The translations under genes and the position numbers were made by a program. From Xylogone sp. PMI_703 (Eukaryota > Ascomycota > Leotiomycetes), in assembly GCA_021399445.1 (NCBI GenBank), contig JAJTUQ010000002.1, forward strand, positions 6,944,001 to 7,008,000: a stretch of DNA of 64,000 bases, given 5' to 3'. Shown piece by piece: positions 33,575-43,297 of this stretch. Below the pieces are notes generated by a model that was given only the letters and a program-made list of their open reading frames with translations, did no database searches and was not told where the DNA came from. Within the stretch, counting starts at the first letter, position 1. Each line of letters begins with the position of its first letter.

Positions 33575-34953
33575 ATGGCTACGAAGACAAAGAAGCAGAC
33601 CACGTTTGGGCAGCAGCTCGCAGCTGGTATGTCGTACCAAGTAATTGATATTAAGCACATGGTATAGTATATACCAGACATTCAAATTGCATGCTAATGA
33701 TCAATTCTTGATTCTAGGAGGCGTCGCCGGTATCACAGAGGTGAGTATGGGTTTTTGTTTTGGAGAGCCTGTCTTTAAAGAAGAGTAGAAGATACAAGCA
33801 CATATAATGAAAGATTGTCAAGCTAAAATTGAAACCAACTTGAGCAGATCCTAGTCATGTATGCCTCCAATCTTCTGCCTTAAAGGTACATCTTATACAA
33901 CTTGGAACTAATTTGATACTAGGTATCCCCTTGATGTTGTCAAAACTAGACTGTGAGGTCCCAAATATATACTACAAAATGCCGGTCTAGGATTGTAGAT
34001 ATTAACTAGGACTCTTATTAGACAATTACAACGAGGGGTGACCGCTGCCCAAGGGGGTTATACCGGGATGATGGACTGCTTTCGAAAGATTGTCAGGAAT
34101 GAAGGGTAAGCTTGAAGCCGCAGTATATTTAGTGGAGAAATATAATGTTAATAGCCTCCATCTAGTCCTGGAACTCTATATCGTGGGATTGTCGCTCCTA
34201 TACTGATGGAAACACCAAAGCGGTAAATATTCAGTGGCCAGAATTACTTCAACATACTATATTTTTCGATTATAACAAGCTCTAACATCTGGCGCACACA
34301 GGGCAACAAAATTTGCTGCCAATGACACATGGTCCCGCGTCTACAAATCTCTCTTTGGCATCCCAAATATGACTCAGCCACTCTCAATCCTGACAGGAGC
34401 TTCAGCAGGCGCCACAGAAGCATTCGTCGTCGTCCCTTTCGAGCTAGTAAAGATCCGCCTCCAGGACGCTTCGTCTGCGGGGAAGTATAAAGGTGTTCTC
34501 GACTGTGCGATAAAGGTCGTTAAGAGTGAAGGCATCATGACTCTCTATCACGGTTTCGAAAGTACAGTTTGGCGGCATATTGTCTGGAATGCTGGATACT
34601 TCGGCTGTATCTTCCAGGTCCGGGCAATGCTACCGAAGCCAAAGGAAGGTGCCGGGAAAGGATCTCAGATGATCAATGACCTTATTGCAGGAAGCGTTGG
34701 AGGTACAGTTGGTACTATTATGAATACACCGTTGGATGTCGTCAAGAGCCGGATTCAGAGCATGCCACGGGGGGCTACAGGACCAGAGGTGTACAGATGG
34801 ACATGGCCGGCAGTCGCCAGGGTATACCGAGAGGAGGGAGCAAGAGCGCTTTATAAAGGCTTAGTACCTAAAATTGTAAGATTCTGTCCAGGAGGAGGTA
34901 TATTACTGGTTGTATATACCGCTGTATTGGATTTGTTTGAGAAAATGTCATAG
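33575..34953 (+). CDS. Mitochondrial carrier, oxodicarboxylate type (ODC-like), 302 aa, seven exons
   Basis: Six-helix inner-membrane exchanger of the mitochondrial carrier family. The closest pattern is the 2-oxodicarboxylate carriers, which move 2-oxoadipate and 2-oxoglutarate. Exons 33575-33626, 33718-33740 (23 nt), 33848-33858 (11 nt), 33923-33952 (30 nt), 34022-34105, 34166-34222 and 34302-34953 join in frame. Three Px[DE]xx[KR] signatures are present: YPLDVVKTRLQLQRG, VPFELVKIRLQD and TPLDVVKSRIQ. GETPKRATKFA-like ETPKRATKFAAND precedes repeat 2, as in ODC proteins. The reading GGVAGITEILVMYPLDVVK is rebuilt exactly only if the 11-nt exon is included. In this neighbourhood it could import 3-oxoadipate or a related C6 oxodiacid for the CoA-transferase and thiolase (inference). 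Confidence 0.9.
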
Positions 34954-35087
34954 ATATAGCTACTCTGTTGCATTAGAAAGCATGTCCCTTATTTTCCCCT
35001 CTTCTCATTATATAGATACACTGATAGGTTGCATATTGGGTCAACCTTTTGGAGCTTATAAGACAAAAATTTGAAACATTTAAATAT

Positions 35088-36362
35088 TCAAGACAACGCA
35101 AACTCTCCTGAGGCTAGCTCCAATATCTCCATAACTTGCGACTTCTCCGTGATTGGTACAGCATTTGTCTGGATCCAGTGGTCTGTCAAGCTGTGTTCTG
35201 CTAGGGCATCGTATTTATCCCTTCCGACCCCGGCTACCTCGAGTGATCTTGGCATTCCTATCTCAGAGATTACAAAGTGCAGTATATCTCCCAAATCAAC
35301 CTTAGAAATATCAACATCATGCTTTTGAAGCAGTCCCAACACAACCTTATCCTTGAGCAACAGATCTCTTGTTTCGTTCTGCTGCTTCACGTTGGCACCC
35401 TTTGCAGCATTGAACTTGCAGACGGCAGGGAGCAGAATGCAGCTTGTCTCTCCATGTCCAACACCTAATGGGCCAAGTTGATGGCCAATAGCATGACTAG
35501 CTCCAAGAGGTATACCACAAGAAACAGCACACATTGCCTCAGCAACACCCAGTTGGCATTCATGTCTCACAAATAGATTATTAGGGTCGGCCTTGCTCTG
35601 TAGCAATCCCGGAATCAGTCTCGCCAATCCCTTCCTTGCCCACGTATCTCCTTTCTCGTTGCTCAATAATGAGCAAAGAGTTTCAACGCAGTGGTCGACA
35701 CTCCTAATACCTGTGGATAGCCATACCCATTCCGGCGTTGTAAGGCAGAGCTCTGGATCTTGAATGACTAGATCAGGATCGACTCCAGGGAAATACGCTG
35801 ATTTCTTATGACTGACAGGATTGATGGCGCCTAGCAGAGATTGATACTCTCCTCCTGATAAACTGGTTGGAATATTAATCAGTGGAATGGTCGGTTTAAC
35901 TATATTATCTTTGCCACGAAATCGCGGGTTGTTGGTCTCATCCCCCCAAAGGGTATCAAGCTCGTCTGCTGTATGCGCTTTGTTCGCCAGTGCAAATCGG
36001 ACCAGTTTTGCTCCATCTGTTAGACTTCCAGCTCCGAGGGTTACGAGGCAGTCGACATTGAGGTTCTTGTCGACGATCTCTTGGATGATTTCCAAAACTT
36101 CAGAGGTTGGCGTGTGTGGACCTATGCCGATGCGGACGCCTACAACCCAATCTCCAAGTGCAGACTTGAGACGTGTTAAGGCATCAGTCTTTTGTGAGAG
36201 GGTTTTTGAAACGATGATATAGACTTTGGATGCTTTGAAGGTTTCTGAGACATGCTTGGCGCAAGCTTCTTCAAATCGCAGCCCGTAGCTAATTTTAGGG
36301 GTATCTTTCTCGTCGAAAGCAGGACGAAAAGTCTCACCCTGTGAGAAGAAGTCGGAAGTCAT
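35088..36362 (-). CDS. Maleylacetate reductase (iron-type alcohol dehydrogenase family), 424 aa
   Basis: NAD(P)H-dependent enzyme reducing maleylacetate to 3-oxoadipate, judged by family pattern. Intronless. The N-terminal Rossmann-like half has KVYIIVSKTLSQKT, IGPHTPTSEVLEI, and LVTLGAGSLTDGAKLV for cofactor binding, then INIPTSLSGGEYQ. The C-terminal helical half carries metal-type His in SVDHCVE and GASHAIGHQLG, with GHGETSCILLP. Typical length is 350-400, with a slightly longer C-terminus here. Some family members lack metal dependence. It is transcribed divergently from the thiolase across 454 bp, a pairing expected for consecutive 3-oxoadipate steps. An alternative assignment is another Fe-ADH acting on small alcohols, but SLSGGEYQ fits maleylacetate reductases better. 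Confidence 0.85.
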   Translation of the reverse strand: MTSDFFSQGETFRPAFDEKDTPKISYGLRFEEACAKHVSETFKASKVYIIVSKTLSQKTDALTRLKSALGDWVVGVRIGIGPHTPTSEVLEIIQEIVDKNLNVDCLVTLGAGSLTDGAKLVRFALANKAHTADELDTLWGDETNNPRFRGKDNIVKPTIPLINIPTSLSGGEYQSLLGAINPVSHKKSAYFPGVDPDLVIQDPELCLTTPEWVWLSTGIRSVDHCVETLCSLLSNEKGDTWARKGLARLIPGLLQSKADPNNLFVRHECQLGVAEAMCAVSCGIPLGASHAIGHQLGPLGVGHGETSCILLPAVCKFNAAKGANVKQQNETRDLLLKDKVVLGLLQKHDVDISKVDLGDILHFVISEIGMPRSLEVAGVGRDKYDALAEHSLTDHWIQTNAVPITEKSQVMEILELASGEFALS

Positions 36363-36816
36363 TGTAGATTTTCAACTTTCTTGCTCTTCACTGTTTTTGT
36401 ATTTCTGCAAGTTTATTTGTCCGTCTCTTTGAGGATAATAACTAGCAATAGCGGGGTTTGAGAATCGGAATCAGCTCAACCGCATTCCGGTTGCCTCCTA
36501 GGATTGAGATCGAGCTTGATTTACTTAACCTCGGATACACAAAAATTGGTTATCTCACCAAAGCTCATAAAGAGATAGGACAAACATAGAGAACATTTCA
36601 ATACTTCTGTATGTAGTTGGTGATAGTTCATCTCAGTTCGATGACGAATGTGGGGGAAATAGAAGCACCGGCAATTGCTTTGGGGCCCCACATTGGAGGC
36701 ATTCCTGACGGCAAAACCCCAACGGCAAGCTGCTTCAGCGCTGAAAAACCATAGCAGAGTACTGAATTGTATTATACTTTGTATACAATTCTAAAAGTGT
36801 ATTCAATGAGCCGCTT
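36363..36816. promoter_or_regulatory. Divergent promoter of maleylacetate reductase and thiolase
   Basis: The 454-bp head-to-head interval contains the perfect inverted repeat CAACCG-CATTC-CGGTTG at 36477-36493, about 115 bp from the reductase start and 325 bp from the thiolase start. Confidence 0.55.
36477..36493. promoter_or_regulatory. CAACCG-N5-CGGTTG palindrome
   Basis: Six-base arms are perfectly complementary around CATTC, giving an everted CCG-N5-CGG arrangement of the kind bound by Zn2Cys6 dimers. Its place in a bidirectional promoter suggests shared control of both genes. Confidence 0.45.
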
Positions 36817-38175
36817 ATGACAATGGCGGCGCGCGCAATCTCAAAACTCACGGCCAAGAGCCCCTCTGATATTGTCCTGCTCTCCGCAGTTCGAAGTCCC
36901 ATCACCAGGGGCTTCAAGGGAGGATTCCGGAATGCTTGGCCCGAGGATATTCTCATGCCGGTAGAGTACCGCCACATTAATCTATGAAATTTCTATTTGG
37001 AATATACATAATAGCTAACTATAAAGAAAGGTAATGGCTGAAGCTGTTCGACGTGCCAATATCAAACCCGTCGATGTCAATGATGCGCTCATTGGAAATG
37101 TGCTTGCTGAGCTCGGCTTCGCGAAGACTGGTCGTATGGCACTCAACCATGCAGGGTTTCCCGTTACAACTACATTCCACACCGTGAACCGACAATGTTC
37201 GAGTTCTCTCCAGGCAATTACCTACATCAGCTACTCTATTATGGCTGGGCAGATAGACGTCGGCTTGGCGGGCGGTGTTGAGTCCATGTCGAAGAACTAT
37301 GGTTCAAAAGGACTGCCTGTTGACGTAGGGCCAACCTTAAAGAACACGTCAGTAAAGCATGCTGCCGATTGCTTGATGCCCATGGGAATTACTAGTGAAA
37401 ATGTTGCCAGCCGGTACGGAATCTCGAGACAAGCACAGGATGAGTATGCGCTTATGAGCCATGAACGTGCAAATAAAGCGCAAGCAGCAGGGCTTTTTGA
37501 AAAGGAGATTGCAGCTGTTCCGTACGAGTATACAGATCCTGAATCTGGGGAGAAGGTCAAAATCACCATCGACAAGGACGATACTATCAGACCAGGCGTT
37601 ACCCTGGAGAAGCTGGCAAAACTCAAGCCTGCTTTTATCGAAAATGGGGGTAGTACAGCCGGAAACTCATCCCAGATCTCGGATGGTGCCTCATCTACAA
37701 TCCTAGCGCGTCGATCATGGGCCGAGGCCCGAGGACTGAAGCCTATAGGTAGATTCGTCGGCACTCAAGTCAAAGGCTGCGAGCCCGATGAAATGGGCAT
37801 TGGACCAGTCCTTGCTATTCCTGCTCTATACAAAGCTACTGGAATTGAGCAAAAGGACGTTGATATCTTTGAACTAAATGAAGCTTTTGCTAGTCAAACA
37901 CTATACTGTATTCAAAAACTTGGTTTGGACATTGGTAAGGTAAATCCCAAGGGAGGCGCAATTGCCATTGGACATCCCACCGGTGCAACTGGAGCCAGGC
38001 AGGTTGCCACGCTTTTTGCGGAACTTGAGAGAACGGATAAGGAAGTTGGTGTCGTGAGCATGTGTGCAAGGTAGGTGTAGGATCCGAAACTAAAGAGTTG
38101 AAAAATGTTGCATATGATGCTAATCTATTTGCTAGTACCGGCCATGGAGTTGCAGGAATGTTTATCAGAGAATGA
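36817..38175 (+). CDS. Acetyl-CoA acyltransferase (3-oxoacyl/3-oxoadipyl-CoA thiolase), 407 aa, three exons
   Basis: Thiolase cleaving a 3-oxoacyl-CoA with CoA. Exons 36817-36960, 37031-38070 and 38136-38175 join in frame. The nucleophilic Cys is C104 in NRQCSSSLQA; the catalytic His is in AIAIGHPTGATGARQ; the second Cys is in VVSMCARSTGHGVAG. NEAFASQ is also normal. The sequence is nearest to peroxisomal-type 3-ketoacyl-CoA thiolases, but it lacks an N-terminal PTS2 (RLx5HL-like) and ends IRE, not a PTS1. Its start MTMAARAISKLTAKS is basic and hydroxylated, which could target mitochondria. The neighbourhood (maleylacetate reductase, CoA-transferase, carrier) supports cleavage of 3-oxoadipyl-CoA to succinyl-CoA and acetyl-CoA (inference). 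The ATG at 36823 is an equally possible start. Confidence 0.9.
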
Positions 38176-38683
38176 TCTATGATTGTCACATATATTTGGT
38201 GATCAAGTTCAAATTCTCAATAGAGAAAGGATAACGGTCCGGAATATAGAAATACATCAGGGGCCTAGGGTTTCAATTGTTCAGGTGATAGAATCTTCCT
38301 TTTAAAATTGGTATTCAGGAAGATTAAGCATGGCTTATCCTACATCAGGGCCGCATATGGCGCATTCAAGATACTATATTTTAGACTATTGTGCAGCATG
38401 ACAGATTACAGTGTAAAGTAAGCATTAATCAAAATTACTACATTAATAAAAGAGTTTTGCCGTCTTGTCTATCAAATTATTGAATCTACTAACGCCATTC
38501 ATGCTGAATCCAAACCTCCCTTTGATGAATAAATGCTCATGAAGATATTGCTTCTATCTAACTACCCACATTAATAATGTCTCATATCCCTTTTCATTTC
38601 ACTTCACCCTAATTAGTAGATATTAATTGAGAATTCTATAATGCGCCGTCAAATGAGTACAAAAGATCCATAAGTGAAGTTAT
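38176..38683. other. Intergenic stretch
   Basis: Convergent 3' flanks of thiolase and the TDT transporter, AT-rich. Nothing else is seen. Confidence 0.5.
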
Positions 38684-40335
38684 CTAAACAGTAAGGGCAG
38701 GTTCTCCTAGATGCTGTGCAGCTTGTTTCTCTTTGCCTTCCAGATCTTTGAGACATGGTGCGAAGAGGAGTTTCCCCGTCATTGCCTTCCTAATAGTCCC
38801 AATGGAGACCATAATCCAAAGTAGGGTTACACAAACAGAGAAAATCTAGATTGTAGCTTTTAGTATATATCCCCGTTAAATCTTTAAAGAAGATATTTAC
38901 AATAGATTAGAGTGTAAAAGAATTCAATAGATAACTTACCGTCCCAAGAACATTGAAGAATCTTGATGGCAATTCCTTCCCCATGGTTGTTGTTGAAACA
39001 GCGAACACACCAAGCGGGAAAGTAAAGCCCCACCAGCCCATGTTGAAGGGGAATCTGCTACGACTGATACTAGCCAACGCAAAGAAGAGCCACACAAGCC
39101 CAAATCCCCACATTATAGTAGCAATCATCCATCCCATGACATACAACACCTCTCCTGCGTGTGTTGTAGTCACACTAAGCGTGCTGGTTTTTGGGAATAC
39201 TTGCATAGCAACCTTGCCTAACTGCATGACGCCAAAGCCACCTTGACCTAGAGGACCAAGAGGGAGGAAAACTGAGACTATGACTTCTCGAGGAGGCAGC
39301 TTGTAGACGGTGAGGCGTTGGAAGTAAATCACGAGGATGGTCATGGCGAGTGGAACCCCAGTGCCCCAGAGTATATATGAGATAACGACAGTCCAGAGCG
39401 CGTATTGGTCATTTGGCAATACCTCAGCTACGATACCGCCGCTTGATGAAGCGACGACAGTAGCAACGACTGGTAGCAGCCAAGCAGCTGTCATTGAAGA
39501 GAGTTCTGTTTGGTGATAATACATGCTGGTAGATTTGTGTTAGGGTTTGAGTTGTTGCAATGATCCATCATACAGACGTAGGAGCTAACTTACATTACGA
39601 ACGGAAGATAGAAACATGTCGCGAGAGAAACGACGATATCAAACCACCATAGGCCCCATGCCTATATTGCCCCTGGTTAGATGCTCAATTGCATACAAGA
39701 AGGTAATGTATAGTACTCACTAGATAAGCAGCCCACGATCCCCAAGCAGGAACGCAGACAAAGACGATCATGTTAATGATAGTTGCCAAGCCCATGGGAA
39801 ACGTGCCTAGAAAGAGAGATTGAGCAGGATGGCAAATCATGACGCGCCAGATTTCAGGATAAATGGTGTATCTAAGTATTGATATGATGAGGAACGTAAC
39901 GAAAAGGAAGATGTTCAAGCAGAAGATCACCACGGATATCCAGTAGAGCCATCGTCCATTGTACGGTAGGTTGTGAAGGAGGATAGAGACGATACCCGTG
40001 CCCATAATAATAGCGAACCAGCTATAACAGAGAAATAAAACACAGCATTTAGCGTTTTGATCTTATGGTATGGAGAGCCCTGCTTACGAAGGTGTAAAAT
40101 TTCGGATGAGTTTCCTCCAGCCTCTCTGTTCTTTTGGTGATAAACACTTCTCCCGTTTTTGTTGTTCACGGAAATCAGCTTCGGATGGCTGAAGGCCGCA
40201 CTCAGGCCCAATATCTGTGTCTGAGTTATTGGGCGTATGATCCTCCATCTTGGGGCCTGCAGCATCGTCCTTGTCTTGTTGGGTTGAGGAGTCATCGTCA
40301 CTTTTCTGGCTAGGTCCAGTCTGCAATGGTGCCAT
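38684..40335 (-). CDS. TDT/SLAC1-family anion transporter (SSU1/malic acid transporter-like), 454 aa, five exons
   Basis: Plasma-membrane transporter of the tellurite-resistance/dicarboxylate family, which in fungi includes sulfite efflux pumps (SSU1) and malate permeases (Mae1). Exons 40335-40088, 40021-39721, 39661-39594, 39525-38940 and 38845-38684 join in frame. The N-terminal 80 residues are hydrophilic and acidic. Family core: RNFTPSWFAIIMGTGIVSILL, PAQSLFLGTFPMGLATI, MTAAWLLPVVATVVASSSGG and FNMGWWGFTFPLGVFAVST, within about ten membrane helices. Either class of substrate is possible; beside an aromatic-acid cluster, dicarboxylate uptake is plausible (inference). The ATG at 40335 is preferred; an in-frame ATG at 40428 adds 31 residues. 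Confidence 0.87.
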
Positions 40336-42004
40336 AGTCAGATAATTTAGAGGCCGTGGCAGCAGATGAGTTCTAAGAGTTATGTCTGCAATTTCCTCTA
40401 TATAATAAGCAAGTGAGAAAAGGAGCATTTAAAGGGTCATAATATATCCTCCTTTTTACAATTCTAGACTCAATACGGAAGCCGCTACGAGCCAATAAAG
40501 GAAAGCCCTCTGTCTGCAGTCACGGCCTTAGTAAGCGTTCTTGACGTCATCACGCATGGAGGAGATGACTTCTAATGCTCCATGATCTGGGGAAATACGA
40601 GTCTGTTCTCTTTAAACGTCCATCAGCGTTTTAAGCCAGTCGGGGTAAAGATAGTATTAAAGTGCATCGACAAGCAATTGTTGCAGCTGATCAAAGCTTG
40701 TTGGTGGAACCTCGGAGAGTGCATTCCGTCTCGTATAGACCAATAAACTGGTCCACTCTACAACCAAATCTTTAAATAGTCTATATGCATTTTTGCCATG
40801 GAGCTAATAAATAGCAGCAATATCAGCACGTTAGATCAATCGTCATAATGTTGATAAAGAAAGCGCATTATATTACAGGAAGTTGCTAGCGCTTTCGGAC
40901 TGTAGTGGTGTTAAACCATAGTAGTTACGTTTATACTCTTCCCTAGCTGTAGCAGACTACTAAGACAACCTTGCGAATAGTAATTAATCAAATGTTATTC
41001 CATTAGACATAGACGTTTTCGACTAATGAGCTTCAGGCAAGAGAGCTGGGGTTACACTAGAGAAAGTATATCCATGCTATTGTTCTAAATAAGAAGTTCC
41101 TTGCGGAAAAGGTACCAGTAATTGATTTGGAGATTCTGTGCTTAATCTATGTATCCTGTATTTAGTTGGTCAGGAAAGGGATATATTCTACTTAGATGGC
41201 GCTCCTTCATGACCCCTGGTTTGTACTCCAACTACCTAACTTACCCGATTCCCAATATCCCCCCCTTTCCAAAACTCATCAATCACAACCCATCCTCACG
41301 CAATAGTACTACCTCGTATTAAAAAGGCATATTCACCAAGCCATTGACACACAAGGACAAAAGTAAAAGCCAAATCTTGACAATATGATATATAATAATG
41401 CATTTTCATACACCCTCACGTCTATAACCAATAATGCATATACAAAAAACATGCTCGAAAGAACCCCACCCATCGTCTCCTCAAGCTATATAAAACAATC
41501 AAGATAGGATAAAAAACATAGTCATCCTACTTTTGAAACTCGGGTCACCCTTAGCAAAAAGAAGCAAAGGGAAAATAAAGTAATGCTGATATATACGCAG
41601 AAATAGCCCAGTAATGAAGTTTATCACAGATAGTGTGATAATACGGGCTCTTTTTTTCGACTCTTCCTTCTCCGGTCTTCCCATCTTTGCATTTTCGCCA
41701 TTATTTCGCCCCTCTTATAACGCCGTTGGAAAAGAATATGTGGAAACCCTAAGATAAGTGGTACCCGGGTGCTAATAATTGTGTGCACACCGGTCATTGG
41801 GAGAGAAGTGGTATCAATTTTCTGTTGTTCTTTCCGCCAACATTCGTATGTATTCGATGCGATCCGCTTCGTTCATCATAGATTAGCTTTGCCGCTACAT
41901 CATCTCCAATATGGAGACGGCTGTCTCCACTCCGCTCACTTCGATTCTTCAACTATATTCTGCCTACTCAAAGATCCCAATAGAAGATGCGTTCCACATC
42001 TTCG
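40336..42004. other. Intergenic stretch
   Basis: Promoter side of the TDT transporter and 3' flank of the mannosyltransferase; AT-rich between about 41300 and 41700. I see no gene or repeat. Confidence 0.45.
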
Positions 42005-43297
42005 TTAAGGTGGCGGCAACCCGAAGATGGGCTGCTCTGCGGTCAATAACTGCTCCGAATCGATCGTATCCTGAATCTGCCTCTGCTGTTCCTCCACCGG
42101 CAGAGCATCGAACGCTGCCTTGTTTGCATCCCAGAGCCTGACACACTCGGGCTCCCAATTACACCTCTCCACTTCTCCATATACAGGATGTCGGTATCTT
42201 GGATGCTTGGATGGCCATCCGGACGCATGATATCGATGCTTCACCAGCGCCCCACGGGAGTTGTGGTTGCCAGAGTCAGAGTGGCCCTGGCCTGCTGCGA
42301 ATGCCTCGACGGTTAGGACCAGAACACCACCGACCAGCTTGCTTTCATCTAGGTTGTGAAACGAATCCCATGTCACCTGCGAGCCGTGTTTTGCGGACAT
42401 CTCGGCCAGGACAGCGGCGGTGAAGGCGGAAGGTCCGGTACCCGATATCACTTCATCGAAGTCCAGCTCGATCTCTGCGACAGGTACGCCCTGGCGCTTT
42501 GAAACATCATTGAGCCAAGATATGATGTTGTCGATGAGACGCATCATAACTGGCAGTCCTGGCTTGCACATGAATGTCCATTGACAGAAGGATTCGGATT
42601 TTGGACCCAGAATCGGATGGTTTATGAAGTCTGGCTGGTCAATTTCTACCCCAATGACCATGTCGACTTCCTTTTCGTCGTATCGTTCGGGAATGAAGCG
42701 ATCAATGGATTTCAAGGCCTCGACATCGATGTCGGCATACACTCCACCTTCCACATACATGACCAGATACCGTAAGAGATCGGCTTTGATGATTTGCGCA
42801 GTCAAAGATCGATACATGTACACGATATCAGGGCGATTGAAGCCATTGGGACCGAAATGGTGCTCCACGTAGCCCACGTCGTTGCTGTCCGTCAAGACCT
42901 CATATCTGTAGCTTGGATTCTTTGCCGTCCACGTTCGCGCGGCGTCCTGATCGCGTTGCTCGAATTGCAAAGGGTCGACTTTCCACGTCTGCCAGATCTT
43001 CTTGGGGAAGTGAGTGCCCTCAAGAGCGGCTACAGTAGAAGCCGGGTATCCTACGCCCCGTCGTACACTTCTGCCCGTCAGTGAGGACCGGAAGCTGCCC
43101 GCATTAAAGAGGAACAGTACGAGAAAGGCGCCGACGAGGTAGAGGGGCAAGCTGCGCTGAATCTGCCTCGGTATCGAAATCGACTTGAGTTGCAAATTGA
43201 TCAAGCCCAGCTGATTGACTGAGGCCTGCATTTTGTGCTTGTGGTCCATGGCGGGTGGTGTCCGGGTTGTCGCTTGTTCACCTGTCCGCTTCTCCAT
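42005..43297 (-). CDS. OCH1-like alpha-1,6-mannosyltransferase (GT32), 430 aa
   Basis: Golgi type II glycosyltransferase of the initiation-specific mannosyltransferase family, intronless. A cytosolic tail of about 48 residues precedes one signal anchor (SLPLYLVGAFLVLFLFNAG, about residues 49-67). The lumenal domain starts FPKKIWQTWKVDP, typical of OCH1. The DxD motif with metal-binding Asp is in YVEGGVYADIDVEAL, preceded by AQIIKADLLRYLVMY. Later blocks include SGTGPSAFTAAV, and HHSSGSW-like HRYHASGWPSKHP. The Met at position 16 is an alternative start. Coding GC is higher than in genes to the left. It would extend N-glycan or related mannans. Fungi carry several OCH1 paralogues, so I do not give the symbol. 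Confidence 0.88.
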   Translation of the reverse strand: MEKRTGEQATTRTPPAMDHKHKMQASVNQLGLINLQLKSISIPRQIQRSLPLYLVGAFLVLFLFNAGSFRSSLTGRSVRRGVGYPASTVAALEGTHFPKKIWQTWKVDPLQFEQRDQDAARTWTAKNPSYRYEVLTDSNDVGYVEHHFGPNGFNRPDIVYMYRSLTAQIIKADLLRYLVMYVEGGVYADIDVEALKSIDRFIPERYDEKEVDMVIGVEIDQPDFINHPILGPKSESFCQWTFMCKPGLPVMMRLIDNIISWLNDVSKRQGVPVAEIELDFDEVISGTGPSAFTAAVLAEMSAKHGSQVTWDSFHNLDESKLVGGVLVLTVEAFAAGQGHSDSGNHNSRGALVKHRYHASGWPSKHPRYRHPVYGEVERCNWEPECVRLWDANKAAFDALPVEEQQRQIQDTIDSEQLLTAEQPIFGLPPP

